Made by a program: the position numbers and the translations under genes. DNA of 64,000 nt, from contig CAVZAB010000004.1 of assembly GCA_963773155.1 (NCBI GenBank), positions 169,117-233,116 on the forward strand, written 5' to 3'. Below are positions 1 through 8,647 of this stretch, piece after piece (position 1 is the first letter of the stretch; each line of letters starts with the position of its first letter). The DNA comes from CAVZAB01 sp963773155. GTDB taxonomy: Bacteria > Pseudomonadota > Alphaproteobacteria > Rhizobiales > Beijerinckiaceae. The notes under the pieces are model-generated. The model had not been told where the DNA came from. It saw only the letters and a list, made by a program, of their open reading frames with translations, and did not search any database.

Positions 1-343
1 CGCGTTCACGGCCATCGCGTCGGCCGGCCCTTCCACGGCCGACCATGTCGCCAAAGAGGTCCTCGAAAATATCGGCCATGGACGCGGCAAATCCCTCGCC
101 CATGCCGGCCCCATTCTGTTCAAAGGCAGCATGGCCGAATCGGTCATAGGCAGCCCGCTTTTGGGCATCCGACAGAGTCTGATAGGCCTCGTTCAATTCC
201 TTGAACTTGGCTTCGGCGGCGCGATCGCCGGGGTTGCGATCGGGATGATGCTGCATCGCAAGCTTGCGGAAAGCCGCCTTCAGTTCGGCATCCGAGGCGC
301 CCTTGCCGACACCGAGAATTTCATAGAGATCGCGTTTGGCCAT
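1..343 (-). CDS. dnaJ: DnaJ, molecular chaperone Hsp40 (3' end beyond window)
   Basis: The reverse strand starts MAKRDLYEILGVGKGASD and continues through a complete J domain with the HPD motif (QHHPDRNPGD), which stimulates DnaK ATPase. A glycine- and phenylalanine-containing linker (FGHAAFEQNGAGMGEGF) follows. The zinc-finger and C-terminal substrate domains would lie to the left of base 1, so the gene is cut by the window edge and not truncated. It lies 149 bp downstream of dnaK on the same strand, the usual heat-shock operon order. The ATG at 343 is the conserved DnaJ start. Confidence 0.97.
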   Translation of the reverse strand, partial: MAKRDLYEILGVGKGASDAELKAAFRKLAMQHHPDRNPGDRAAEAKFKELNEAYQTLSDAQKRAAYDRFGHAAFEQNGAGMGEGFAASMADIFEDLFGDMVGRGRAGRRDGRER

Positions 344-463
344 GAGAGCCCTTTTCGACAGGCCATCGAGCTTCGTTGTGCGTGCGCTCACCCACGCCAG
401 CGATTCACGTCTGCTCTTATACCCTTAGTCGCGGCTTGCGCCACACCTCCGGCCCGCAGAAGA

Positions 464-483
464 CGGCAGCCTTCCGGCTGCCG
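464..483 (-). terminator. Hairpin between dnaK and dnaJ
   Basis: An 8-bp perfect stem (CGGCAGCC / GGCTGCCG) closes a four-base loop just after the dnaK stop. No run of T follows on the minus strand. It is therefore more likely a partial attenuator or mRNA-processing and stability element than a full terminator, which fits the usual excess of DnaK over DnaJ. Function is inferred. Confidence 0.4.
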
Positions 484-492
484 CCCCTGCGA

Positions 493-2415
493 CTAGGCCC
501 GCTTCTTCTTGTCGTCGTCATGGACTTCTTTGAAGTCGGCATCGATCACGTCGTCCTTCTTGCCGGCCTCGCCACCACTGGCCTCCGGTCCGCCCTCACC
601 GGTGCCCGCGGCCTGTGCCTTGTACATGGCCTCGCCGAGCTTCATCGAGGCCTGCATCAAATCATTGGTCTTGGCTTTGATCGCCTCGGCATCCTCGCCG
701 GTCAAGCTCGTCTTCAGCGCGGCAATTGCCGCCTCGACGGCGCTCTTGTCGGCTTCGGAGACTTTGTCGCCAAACTCGTTGAGCGATTTCTCGGTCGAGT
801 GGATCAGTGATTCGCCATGGTTCTTGGCGTCGACCAGTTCGCGCCGCTTCTTGTCCTCGGCGGCATGGGCCTCGGCGTCCTTGACCATCCGGTTAATGTC
901 GGAATCCGACAGGCCGCCCGAGGCCTGGATGCGGATTTGCTGCTCCTTATTGGTCGCCTTGTCCTTGGCGGTGACATTGACGATGCCATTGGCGTCAATG
1001 TCGAATGTGACCTCGACCTGCGGCACGCCACGCGGAGCGGGCGGAATGCCGACCAAATCAAACTGACCGAGCAGTTTGTTGTCGGCTGCCATTTCCCGTT
1101 CGCCCTGAAAGACCCGGATGGTGACCGCGGTTTGGTTGTCTTCGGCGGTCGAGAACACCTGCGACTTCTTGGTCGGTATCGTCGTGTTGCGCTCGATCAG
1201 GCGAGTAAAAACGCCGCCAAGCGTCTCAATGCCGAGCGATAGCGGTGTCACGTCAAGCAGCAGCACGTCCTTGACGTCGCCTTGCAGCACGCCGGCCTGG
1301 ACGGCGGCGCCGATGGCGACGACCTCGTCGGGATTCACACCCTTGTGCGGCTCCTTGCTGAAGAAGGTCTTGACGACTTCCTGGACCTTGGGCATCCGAG
1401 TCATGCCGCCGACGAGCACGACCTCATCGATTTCGCCGGCCGTAAGTCCGGCATCCTTGAGGGCCTTGCGGCATGGCTCGACGGTTTTCTGGATCAGGTC
1501 GTCGACCAAAGCCTCGAACTTGGCCCGGGTCAGTTTCAAAGTCAGATGTTTCGGGCCGGTTGCATCGGCGGTGATGTAGGGCAGATTGATTTCGGTCTGG
1601 GTTGCCGAGGATAATTCGATCTTCGCCTTTTCGGCGGCTTCCTTGAGCCGCTGTAGCGCCAGCTTGTCTTTGGTCAGGTCGATGCCCTGCTCCTTCTTGA
1701 ACTCGCCGGCGAGATATTCGACCAGACGCATGTCAAAGTCTTCGCCACCGAGGAAGGTGTCGCCATTGGTCGATTTGACTTCGAATACGCCATCGCCGAT
1801 TTCGAGGATCGAGACGTCGAACGTGCCGCCGCCGAGGTCGTAGACGGCGATCGTTCCGGCCTTGCGCTTGTCGAGCCCATAGGCAAGCGCGGCCGCGGTC
1901 GGCTCGTTGATGATGCGCAGAACCTCGAGGCCCGCGATCTTGCCGGCATCCTTGGTCGCCTGACGCTGGGCGTCGTTGAAATAGGCCGGCACGGTGATCA
2001 CTGCCTGGGTCACCGGTTGGCCAAGATAGGCCTCAGCCGTCTCCTTCATCTTGGTCAGGACGAAGGCGGAAATCTGTGAGGGGGAATATTGCTTGCCGTC
2101 GGCGGTCACCCAGGCATCACCATTGGCGGCCTTGATGATCTTGTAGGGGACGAGCCCAATGTCCTTCTGGGTCATCGGATCGTTGAAGGGGCGCCCGATC
2201 AGGCGCTTGATTGCGAAGAAGGTCCGCTCGGGATTGGTGACTGCCTGGCGCTTGGCCGGCTGGCCGACCAGGCGTTCGCCATCCTCGGTAAAAGCGACAA
2301 TCGACGGTGTCGTGCGCGCGCCCTCGGCATTCTCGATGACTTTCGGATTGGCCCCCTCCATAACCGCAACGCAGGAATTGGTGGTGCCGAGGTCGATACC
2401 GATGACTTTTGCCAT
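493..2415 (-). CDS. dnaK: DnaK, Hsp70 chaperone
   Basis: This 640-residue protein has the usual length for DnaK. The ATPase domain opens with the phosphate loop IGIDLGTTNS, followed by VITVPAYFNDAQRQAT and INEPTAAALAYGLD. A substrate-binding domain and a helical lid follow. The end is VIDADFKEVHDDDKKKRA, the alphaproteobacterial form of the C-terminal tail. It refolds and protects proteins with DnaJ and GrpE in the cytoplasm. I chose the ATG at 2415 (MAKVIGIDLGTTN) over a longer reading frame because it matches the family N-terminus and has AAGGG about 11 bases upstream. A sigma-32-type promoter lies about 150 bp upstream. Confidence 0.98.
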   Translation of the reverse strand: MAKVIGIDLGTTNSCVAVMEGANPKVIENAEGARTTPSIVAFTEDGERLVGQPAKRQAVTNPERTFFAIKRLIGRPFNDPMTQKDIGLVPYKIIKAANGDAWVTADGKQYSPSQISAFVLTKMKETAEAYLGQPVTQAVITVPAYFNDAQRQATKDAGKIAGLEVLRIINEPTAAALAYGLDKRKAGTIAVYDLGGGTFDVSILEIGDGVFEVKSTNGDTFLGGEDFDMRLVEYLAGEFKKEQGIDLTKDKLALQRLKEAAEKAKIELSSATQTEINLPYITADATGPKHLTLKLTRAKFEALVDDLIQKTVEPCRKALKDAGLTAGEIDEVVLVGGMTRMPKVQEVVKTFFSKEPHKGVNPDEVVAIGAAVQAGVLQGDVKDVLLLDVTPLSLGIETLGGVFTRLIERNTTIPTKKSQVFSTAEDNQTAVTIRVFQGEREMAADNKLLGQFDLVGIPPAPRGVPQVEVTFDIDANGIVNVTAKDKATNKEQQIRIQASGGLSDSDINRMVKDAEAHAAEDKKRRELVDAKNHGESLIHSTEKSLNEFGDKVSEADKSAVEAAIAALKTSLTGEDAEAIKAKTNDLMQASMKLGEAMYKAQAAGTGEGGPEASGGEAGKKDDVIDADFKEVHDDDKKKRA

Positions 2416-2562
2416 TGCTTGCATCCCTTCTGTCTCGCAGGACCACCGAACCCCGCAGCGGCTCGGCCATTGGGCATTCGGGAAAAGCACACTTGCGTGC
2501 CCGAAACCCGGCCCCCGATTGCTGTTTACGAGTTCCTGCGCCAACGCGCAGGGTTGGCCGGT

Positions 2563-2591
2563 ATATAGGCGGGGGGTCGGGACCATGCAAG
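2563..2591 (-). promoter_or_regulatory. Likely RpoH (sigma-32) promoter of dnaK
   Basis: On the minus strand CTTG is followed 18 bases later by CCTATAT. This agrees with the alphaproteobacterial heat-shock pattern CTTG-N17/18-CYTATNT. It would give a 5' leader of roughly 140 nt before dnaK. The elements are read from sequence; their use is inferred from the gene they precede. Confidence 0.6.
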
Positions 2592-2720
2592 GAGCGTCGG
2601 GACGCTATTGGAGAAGATGTTGTGCTAGAATTCTCCGATGTGCCTCGTTTACGCCGCCGATTTCGACCGAGCGTCTGCCTGCGCCGCGGCGGCGCGCTCG
2701 CCCGCCATGGATCCAGCCGC

Positions 2721-3635
2721 ATGAATCTTGTTAGCCGAGCCGCGTCCTCTCTTGCACGTTTCGCGCTCCTCGCTGGCCTCGCGGCGGTCCCCGCGACGGC
2801 CCAGATCCAGCTGCCCGGCGCCGCCCAGTCGACTGGCAGCGAGATCCCCCCGGCGAACAAGCCGAAGGCCAGCGGGCCCTCGATAGAGCGGACGCCGAGC
2901 GAGGATTCGCTCGTCGGGCATCCGCTCTATCGTAACGGGGCGCAGGGCGAAATCGAATTGCAGAAGGCGGAGGCGGCGCGCCCGGCCGAGAAAAAATCGT
3001 CCGACAAGCGCGAGCGGGTACTGCTGGTGAGCCGGCTGACGTTGCCCGGCGAATTGATTTCCAAGCCCGGATCCGCCTGCAAGGTCGAATTGACCGACAC
3101 CGGACCGCTTGCCGCGACAAGCAGCGGACGTCCGGACGGATTGTGGCGCTACGAAGTGGCGAGCGAAACCTGCCCCTTCGCCTTCGACGTTCTCGACGGC
3201 GCGGTGCTGGTGGCGCCGCTGGCGAAGGGCTGCACTTTTGCGGCCGTCAATTGCCGGGTCGAGCCTGGCGGCCTGTGGGGCCCGCCCGCTTCGGCGCTCG
3301 GCGAGGAAAAGTCGAAGGAAATCGAACATAGCCGCAGCCGGGCCGAAGCGGCGCTGCGGGCGAATTTTCGGGCCTTGCTGGCGCGGACCAAGGATCCCGC
3401 CCAGGTCCGGCTGGTGGCGCGCGAACAGGCCGGCTTCTCGTCAGACCGCGAACAGACCTGTCGCGACTATTCCGGCGAGGAACGACACGGCTTTTGCGCG
3501 AGCCGGATTACCCAGGCCCGCGCCGCATCGCTCGGGACAAGACTGGCGGCAACGCCAGCCCCCGTTGCGGCAGCCAAGGACAGCCTCAAGAAGGTCAAGC
3601 CGGCGCTCGCACCTGGCCAGCCTCCCAGCCAATGA
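2721..3635 (+). CDS. Secreted hypothetical protein, possible LprI/DUF1311-like C-terminus
   Basis: This 304-residue protein begins with a clear signal peptide (basic MNLVSRAASSLAR, hydrophobic core ending PATAQ), so it is probably periplasmic. The middle is charged and contains several cysteines (AGSACK-like, SETCPFAF, KGCTF, VNCRVEPGG) that could form disulfides. Near the end the pattern of an invariant R, then CRDY and CASRITQARAASL resembles the Cys-rich helical pair of LprI/DUF1311 proteins, but the match is weak. The in-frame ATGs further upstream are rejected because they would bury the signal peptide. Its 3' end overlaps the convergent methyltransferase gene by 41 bp. Diverges from dnaK. 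Confidence 0.7.
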   Translation: MNLVSRAASSLARFALLAGLAAVPATAQIQLPGAAQSTGSEIPPANKPKASGPSIERTPSEDSLVGHPLYRNGAQGEIELQKAEAARPAEKKSSDKRERVLLVSRLTLPGELISKPGSACKVELTDTGPLAATSSGRPDGLWRYEVASETCPFAFDVLDGAVLVAPLAKGCTFAAVNCRVEPGGLWGPPASALGEEKSKEIEHSRSRAEAALRANFRALLARTKDPAQVRLVAREQAGFSSDREQTCRDYSGEERHGFCASRITQARAASLGTRLAATPAPVAAAKDSLKKVKPALAPGQPPSQ

Positions 3636-4476
3636 TCGCTTGTTTGCGGGTCAGCCCCCAATGGTAGCCGGTCAAAGCGCCCGACCGGCCGAGGACCCGA
3701 TGGCAGGGAACGACGAAGGAGATCGGGTTCTTGCCGACCGCCGCACCGACCGCCCGTACCGCCGTCGGCCGGCCGATGTGGCCGGCCACGTCCGAATAGG
3801 CCGCCGCGCGGCCGAGCGGAATGCGCAGCAGCGCCCGCCAGACCCGGACCTCGAAATCGGTGCCGATGAGAACGACCCTTAGCGGCGTTTGCGGCCGCCA
3901 CAGAGCCGGGTCGAAGACCCGCGCCGCGCAGCCAGCCGTGGCCGCATCATCATGGCTGAAGACCGCATTGGGCCAGCGCTGCTGCATATCGGTGAGCGCG
4001 GCGGCGCGATCGTTGTCATCGACGAAGCCGAGACCGGCAAGCCCGTGCGGGGCGAGCACTAGAATCGCTTCGCCGAAAGGCGAGAACTGGAAACCATAGG
4101 TGAGTGTCAGGCCGGCGCCGCCGGTCTTGAAGTCGCCTGGCGTCATCGCCTCGTGGCTGACGAATAAATCGTGCAGGCGGCTCGGTCCCGAAAGACCGAC
4201 GGCAAAGGCAGTGTCAAGCAGCGACGCCGAATCGCGCAAGAGGCCGCGGGCGTGATCGAGGGTGATCGCCTGCAGAAAGCCCTTCGGCGTCAGCCCGGCC
4301 CAGCGCTTAAAGAGCTCGTGGAGATGGGCCGCCGACAGCCCAATTTCGGCAGCGACCTCTTGCAGCGAGGGCTGCCGCCGCCAATTGGCATGGATGAATT
4401 CGACCGTTCGCTTGACCTTGGCATAATCGGCCGACGAACGGGTCCAGTCGGGGTCGAGCCGCGGGTCATCGAACAT
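3595..4476 (-). CDS. AraC-type HTH / methylated-DNA-protein-cysteine methyltransferase (Ada-like)
   Basis: A 293-residue two-domain protein. Residues about 15-115 form an AraC-family helix-turn-helix region (EVAAEIGLSAAHLHELFKRW). The C-terminal third is an O6-alkylguanine-DNA alkyltransferase with the acceptor cysteine in PCHRVLGRSGALTGYHWG, preceded by the YSDVAGHIGRPTAVRAVG DNA-binding helix. It repairs O6-methylguanine by transferring the alkyl group to its own cysteine. It lacks the N-terminal Cys4 phosphotriester-repair domain of E. coli Ada, so any methylation-switched activator role is uncertain. Located next to nth, another base-damage repair gene, but on the opposite strand. Confidence 0.92.
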   Translation of the reverse strand: MFDDPRLDPDWTRSSADYAKVKRTVEFIHANWRRQPSLQEVAAEIGLSAAHLHELFKRWAGLTPKGFLQAITLDHARGLLRDSASLLDTAFAVGLSGPSRLHDLFVSHEAMTPGDFKTGGAGLTLTYGFQFSPFGEAILVLAPHGLAGLGFVDDNDRAAALTDMQQRWPNAVFSHDDAATAGCAARVFDPALWRPQTPLRVVLIGTDFEVRVWRALLRIPLGRAAAYSDVAGHIGRPTAVRAVGAAVGKNPISFVVPCHRVLGRSGALTGYHWGLTRKQAIIGWEAGQVRAPA

Positions 4477-4558
4477 CGGGTGCTAACATATCTTGCCTCG
4501 CGAAGGGTCAGTCTTGCCGATCGGCGCCGCCGGGACCACCCGAAACCTAGGCCAGCGC

Positions 4559-4589
4559 AAAAAAACCGCGGTCTCAGGAAAACCGCGGT
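4559..4589 (-). terminator. Intrinsic terminator of the DUF2244 gene
   Basis: On the minus strand two copies of the self-complementary ACCGCGGT are separated by nine bases and followed by seven T. This is a classic stem plus U-tract. It overlaps the last codons and the stop of the DUF2244 gene (stop at 4574), so termination is built into the coding end. Confidence 0.8.
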
Positions 4590-5077
4590 CCGCGCCGCGC
4601 CATGCTCAGGGCTCGGGTGAGCTCGTCCGCAAAATCGGCCTTGGCATCCGGACCGAGGAAATGGCCGACTTCAACCCGCTCGCCGCGCGAGACCAAAGCG
4701 AGACGCTGGGTGCCGAATTCCCAATGCTCCTCGCGCTCGAGGCGAACCCAATGCGGCGAGAACCGCCATTCCAACCGCCGACCGTGCGGCGAAACCCGGG
4801 CAAATTGCAATTCGAGCGGCGTTAGCGAGACCTGCTCATAGGCCAGCGCCGCCCGGTAATTGGCCCGAAACGCCAGATAGAAAATCGCCACGTCGAGACC
4901 CATGAAGCCGATGACCGGCCAGGCACCGAGCAAGAAAAAGGGGATTGTCGTCAGTCCGCAGATGGTCGCAAAAACCGCCAACAGCAGGCGGAAATGGCTA
5001 ACCGACAGCGATCGGTGCGGAGAAAGACGCCGGTTGAAAATCTCGGTCTCGAAAGACCAGGGCTCGACCAAAGGCAT
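4574..5077 (-). CDS. DUF2244 family membrane protein
   Basis: A 167-residue protein with two adjacent transmembrane segments near the N-terminus (RLLLAVFATICGLTTIPFFL and PVIGFMGLDVAIFYLAFRA), then a soluble region rich in basic and aromatic residues (HGRRLEWRFSPHWVRLER). This arrangement matches the DUF2244 family of integral membrane proteins with unknown role. I chose the ATG at 5077 because GAGG lies 9 bases before it; ATG 5086 and a longer frame from 5149 are possible, the latter overlapping nth. Diverges from nth. Confidence 0.85.
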   Translation of the reverse strand: MPLVEPWSFETEIFNRRLSPHRSLSVSHFRLLLAVFATICGLTTIPFFLLGAWPVIGFMGLDVAIFYLAFRANYRAALAYEQVSLTPLELQFARVSPHGRRLEWRFSPHWVRLEREEHWEFGTQRLALVSRGERVEVGHFLGPDAKADFADELTRALSMARRGPRFS

Positions 5078-5127
5078 CGCGACCATCCTCGGCTTGCGGC
5101 CATCCTCCCAGGCTTTATAAGTCTGCC

Positions 5128-5838
5128 ATGGCGACGAAAAAGGCCGCAACGAAAATTCCGCGGACCGCCAGGTCCAGCAAAAGCCCGGCCAAGGGGCCGC
5201 ATTGCCCGGCGCCCGAGGCCATTGAAGAAATGTTCGCCCGGTTCGCCGCTCGCGAACCCGAACCCAAGGGGGAGCTCGAACATTGCAACGACTTCACCCT
5301 CCTGGTGGCGGTCGTCCTGTCGGCCCAGGCAACTGACGCCGGTGTCAACAAAGCGACGCGACGGCTATTCAAGCGTGCCTCGACGCCACAGGCCATGGTC
5401 GCGCTCGGCGAAGAGGGGCTGCGCGAGGACATTCAGTCGATCGGCCTGTTCCGGACCAAGGCACGCAACGTGATTGCCTTGTCGCAGGCGCTGATCCATG
5501 AGCATGGCGGTAAAGTACCCGACGACCTAGCGGCGCTGGAAGCCCTGCCGGGGGTCGGTCGCAAGACCGCCAATGTGGTCTTGAACATTGCCTTCGGCCA
5601 GCCGACCATTGCCGTCGATACGCATGTCTTTCGCCTCGCCCATCGGCTTTTGCTAAGCCACGGCAAGACACCGCTTGCGGTCGAGGCCGATCTACTCCGG
5701 CTGATCCCGGCCCGCTACAAGACCCATGCCCATCATTGGCTGATTTTGCACGGGCGCTATGTCTGTAAGGCGCGCCAGCCTTCCTGCGCGACCTGCCTGA
5801 TCCGCGACCTCTGCCCCTTTCCCGACAAGACCGGTTGA
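5128..5838 (+). CDS. nth: Endonuclease III
   Basis: A 236-residue DNA glycosylase/AP lyase that removes oxidised pyrimidines. The helix-hairpin-helix LPGVGRKTANVVL carries the catalytic lysine, and the catalytic aspartate sits in VDTHVFRLAHRL. The C-terminal [4Fe-4S] loop is intact with C-x6-C-x2-C-x5-C spacing (CKARQPSCATCLIRDLC). A basic N-terminal extension (MATKKAATKIPRTARSSKS) precedes the fold, as is common in Rhizobiales. Its start is only about 50 bp from the divergent DUF2244 start. Confidence 0.96.
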   Translation: MATKKAATKIPRTARSSKSPAKGPHCPAPEAIEEMFARFAAREPEPKGELEHCNDFTLLVAVVLSAQATDAGVNKATRRLFKRASTPQAMVALGEEGLREDIQSIGLFRTKARNVIALSQALIHEHGGKVPDDLAALEALPGVGRKTANVVLNIAFGQPTIAVDTHVFRLAHRLLLSHGKTPLAVEADLLRLIPARYKTHAHHWLILHGRYVCKARQPSCATCLIRDLCPFPDKTG

Positions 5839-5851
5839 GCCGGTCCTTAAG

Positions 5852-5873
5852 CATATAAAGAAATCTTTATATG
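5852..5873. promoter_or_regulatory. Palindromic operator upstream of ahcY
   Basis: A perfect inverted repeat, CATATAAAG-N4-CTTTATATG, stands directly upstream of the -35 element of ahcY. Its form and place suit a dimeric winged-helix repressor of the ArsR type that controls S-adenosylhomocysteine/methionine-cycle genes (SahR-like). The repeat is seen; the identity of the binding protein is inferred. Confidence 0.65.
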
Positions 5874-5877
5874 TTTC

Positions 5878-5906
5878 TTGTGCTCGCCCGGGCGCGCTGC
5901 TATAGA
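5878..5906 (+). promoter_or_regulatory. Sigma-70-type promoter of ahcY
   Basis: TTGTGC and TATAGA are separated by 17 bases and lie about 33 bp before the ahcY ATG. The palindrome above ends four bases before the -35 hexamer, so a bound regulator could block or contact RNA polymerase. Confidence 0.6.
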
Positions 5907-5938
5907 GCGCCGTCGCCAATCGCAGCCACAGGTGTTCG

Positions 5939-7339
5939 ATGAGCCAGAACGATTATGTCATAGCCGATATCGGCCTTGCCGAATGGGGCCGCAAGGAAAT
6001 TGCCATTGCGGAAACCGAAATGCCCGGCCTGATGGCGACGCGCGCCGAATTCGGCAAGCAGCAGCCGCTGAAAGGGGCCCGCATCGCCGGCTCGCTGCAC
6101 ATGACGATCCAGACCGCCGTTCTGATCGAAACTCTGGCGGCGCTCGGTGCCGATATCCGCTGGGCCTCCTGCAACATCTACTCGACCCAGGATCACGCCG
6201 CCGCGGCCGTTGCCAGCCGCGGCATTCCGGTGTTTGCGATCAAGGGCGAATCGCTCACCGATTATTGGGATTATACCCGCCGGATCCTCGAATGGGGCGA
6301 CGGCGGCACGCCGAATATGATTCTCGACGACGGCGGCGATGCGACTTTGCTGGTCCATCTCGGCTATCGCGCCGAGCAGGGCGACCGCGACTTCCTGAAA
6401 CACCCCTCGTCCGAGGAAGAAACGATATTGTTTGCGCTGATCGAGCGCACGCTGAAGGAAAAGAACGGCTGGTTCGGCGAATTGGCGCGCAATATCCGCG
6501 GCGTCAGTGAAGAGACGACGACCGGCGTCCATCGTCTTTACAGCATGGAAAAAGAGGGCCGACTCCTCTTTCCGGCGATCAATGTCAACGATGCCGTGAC
6601 CAAGTCAAAATTCGACAATCTCTACGGCTGCCGAGAATCGCTGGTTGACGGGATCCGGCGCGGCACCGATGTCATGATGGCCGGCAAGGTCGCGATGGTG
6701 GCGGGCTTCGGCGACGTCGGCAAGGGCTCGGCCGCCTCGCTGCGGCAGGCCGGCTGCCGGGTCATGGTTGCCGAAATCGATCCGATCTGCGCCCTGCAGG
6801 CAGCGATGGAAGGCTACGAGGTGACGACCATGGAGGACGCGGTCAAGCGGGCTGACATTTTCGTCACCGCAACCGGCAACAAGGACGTCATCACCGTCGA
6901 TCACATGCGGGCCATGAAAGACCGGGCGATCGTGTGCAATATCGGCCATTTCGACAACGAGATCCAGGTCGCCGCCTTGAAGAATTTTCGCTGGCACAAT
7001 GTCAAGCCGCAGGTCGACGAGATCGAATTCCCCGATGGCAAACGGATCATCCTGTTGTCGGAGGGACGGCTCGTCAATCTCGGCAATGCCATGGGCCATC
7101 CCTCCTTCGTCATGTCCGCGTCGTTTACCAACCAGACGCTGGCCCAGATGGAGCTGTTCGCGAATGCCGGCAAGTATGGCAAATCGGTCTTCACTTTGCC
7201 CAAGCACCTCGATGAAAAGGTCGCTCTCCTTCACCTTGAGAAGATTGGCGTCAAACTGACCAAGCTGCGCCCCGAACAGGCCGCCTATATCGGCGTGCCG
7301 CCTCAGGGGCCGTTCAAGCCGGATCATTATCGCTATTGA
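5939..7339 (+). CDS. ahcY: Adenosylhomocysteinase
   Basis: A 466-residue enzyme that hydrolyses S-adenosylhomocysteine to adenosine and homocysteine, keeping methyltransferases free of product inhibition. It shows the N-terminal substrate region (GSLHMTIQTAVLIETL, SCNIYSTQDHAAAA), the NAD-binding GFGDVGKGSAASLRQAG, CNIGHFDNEI, and the conserved C-terminal KPDHYRY that reaches the partner subunit's cofactor site. Length and start match bacterial homologues. Monocistronic: it has its own promoter and operator and is followed 11 bp after the stop by a strong hairpin. Confidence 0.98.
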   Translation: MSQNDYVIADIGLAEWGRKEIAIAETEMPGLMATRAEFGKQQPLKGARIAGSLHMTIQTAVLIETLAALGADIRWASCNIYSTQDHAAAAVASRGIPVFAIKGESLTDYWDYTRRILEWGDGGTPNMILDDGGDATLLVHLGYRAEQGDRDFLKHPSSEEETILFALIERTLKEKNGWFGELARNIRGVSEETTTGVHRLYSMEKEGRLLFPAINVNDAVTKSKFDNLYGCRESLVDGIRRGTDVMMAGKVAMVAGFGDVGKGSAASLRQAGCRVMVAEIDPICALQAAMEGYEVTTMEDAVKRADIFVTATGNKDVITVDHMRAMKDRAIVCNIGHFDNEIQVAALKNFRWHNVKPQVDEIEFPDGKRIILLSEGRLVNLGNAMGHPSFVMSASFTNQTLAQMELFANAGKYGKSVFTLPKHLDEKVALLHLEKIGVKLTKLRPEQAAYIGVPPQGPFKPDHYRY

Positions 7340-7350
7340 AAATCAATCCG

Positions 7351-7376
7351 TTGCGGGTCGCATGCGCGACCCGCAA
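7351..7376 (+). terminator. Hairpin terminator after ahcY
   Basis: An 11-bp perfect stem (TTGCGGGTCGC / GCGACCCGCAA) with a four-base loop begins 11 bp after the ahcY stop. No T-run follows, so termination may be weak or Rho-assisted, or the stem may protect the transcript 3' end. Confidence 0.55.
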
Positions 7377-7640
7377 CATTGGCCTAAGCCTCGGCGGTAC
7401 CCGGCGAAAGTTTTGGCAAGCGCATTATCGGGGATGCAGCCCATACCATGGTCTGTGAAGCTGTGTTGCCCTTTTTATTGCGATGCCGCCCAGTCGTAAA
7501 TGAATTGGTATTTCTCAGCATATTTGGTACCAATACAAACCCCGTATCCTGGCTAGTTTCTCTCTGGCATCGTTTGATACTGGGCCGCCAGAATAACGAC
7601 CGTTCCGGGCGGATCCTCAATTCCGAAGCCGCAGGATTCC

Positions 7641-7820
7641 ATGCCGCGCAATGACATATCTGCCATCATCGGACTCATCGTCGCGCTCTGGTACGTTTTT
7701 GCGGGTCCAGGCCGCTTACAGGGCCTGCCTGGCAACCGGCGCGCGCTCGGCAATGTCCTTATCGTTTTCTTGGTCGCTTTCGCGGTCACCTGGATCGCGC
7801 TGCGCTTGTTTGGTTACTAA
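7641..7820 (+). CDS. Small two-helix membrane protein (59 aa)
   Basis: A 59-codon frame starting MPRNDISAIIGLIVALWYVF. It encodes two hydrophobic segments (about residues 6-21 and 38-57) separated by a short polar, Arg/Gly-rich loop (GPGRLQGLPGNRR), and ends ALRLFGY. This is the shape of a small inner-membrane hairpin protein. I do not recognise the family. It stands alone at the left edge of the accessory stretch. Confidence 0.6.
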   Translation: MPRNDISAIIGLIVALWYVFAGPGRLQGLPGNRRALGNVLIVFLVAFAVTWIALRLFGY

Positions 7821-8636
7821 TGCTCGGGTCGCGCTTGGGTTCATTGGAGGCGCAGCGCTACTCGAATGCGCGCTGGGACGCGGCCCCCCATGGAACTCAA
7901 TCGTCAATGCGGCTCACTCATATTTTTGGGTTTCCCTCACCGAGCGCCGGTTGGTCAGAGGCGGCTCGCTCCGGACATTGTCGTAGGCGGGTAGACATTC
8001 GACTGTCCCTCGCAACATTTGCTTTGTCCGCCAGGAAGCTGCAAGCGCGATTGGCAAGCTCCCGGATGGCGCGTCGCCGCTACTCGGTTCGACGCCACTT
8101 CAAACGGCTCGAGTGCAGACCATCTGTGATTTCATTCTCCCATGCATCCTTCAACCCTAAGAAGGTAGATCCGACTGAGTCGGCCCTTGACGTGAATCGG
8201 GAGGCAACCAGCGGCCTGCCCCCTGTCTTCGCCGATCTTGCCGTCGCCCTTTGTCGCCGCATGAACAACCCGACCCGCTCCTGCACCGGGTGTCATGGCG
8301 ACGTCGGGGTGACGAAGGACCCGTCCCTCAACGGCTTCAGGGCCTGGTTTGGGGCCAGTCTCGATTGGCCACGTCGCTGCCTTTGTCAGGCTCTCGATTG
8401 GTTTCGGAGGTCTGGTTTGGTGCCTGCACTGCGCCGAGGGGGTCTTATTGTGAGCCGCCAGCCAATCGATGGAAGCCTTCCATCCACAATTGCCCTCCCC
8501 TACTCTCCTTACAGCAGAATTCGGCTAAACGTCCATCGATCTAACGCTAGTATGCTGATAGGTTCTCCCGAAAAAAATCAGCTCCAACGGTCCGGATGAT
8601 GTCGAGTCGGCGCGAACTCAGCTATAGATTCGCTGC
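7821..8636. other. Long non-coding stretch
   Basis: About 800 bases between the small membrane protein and the transglutaminase gene. A 259-codon open frame crosses it but its product is Ser/Arg-rich without domains and looks like chance. No repeats, RNA gene or recognisable remnant were seen. The low gene density marks entry into the accessory region. Confidence 0.5.
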
Positions 8637-8647
8637 GGAGGAATTAT

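Noticed and set aside
5839..5938. SAH or SAM riboswitch before ahcY
   Set aside because: The leader after the promoter is too short; the only structure is the DNA palindrome upstream of the -35.
7820..8599. 259-codon plus-strand open frame
   Set aside because: No motif, poor ribosome site, Ser/Arg/Pro-rich; looks like chance in a non-coding stretch.
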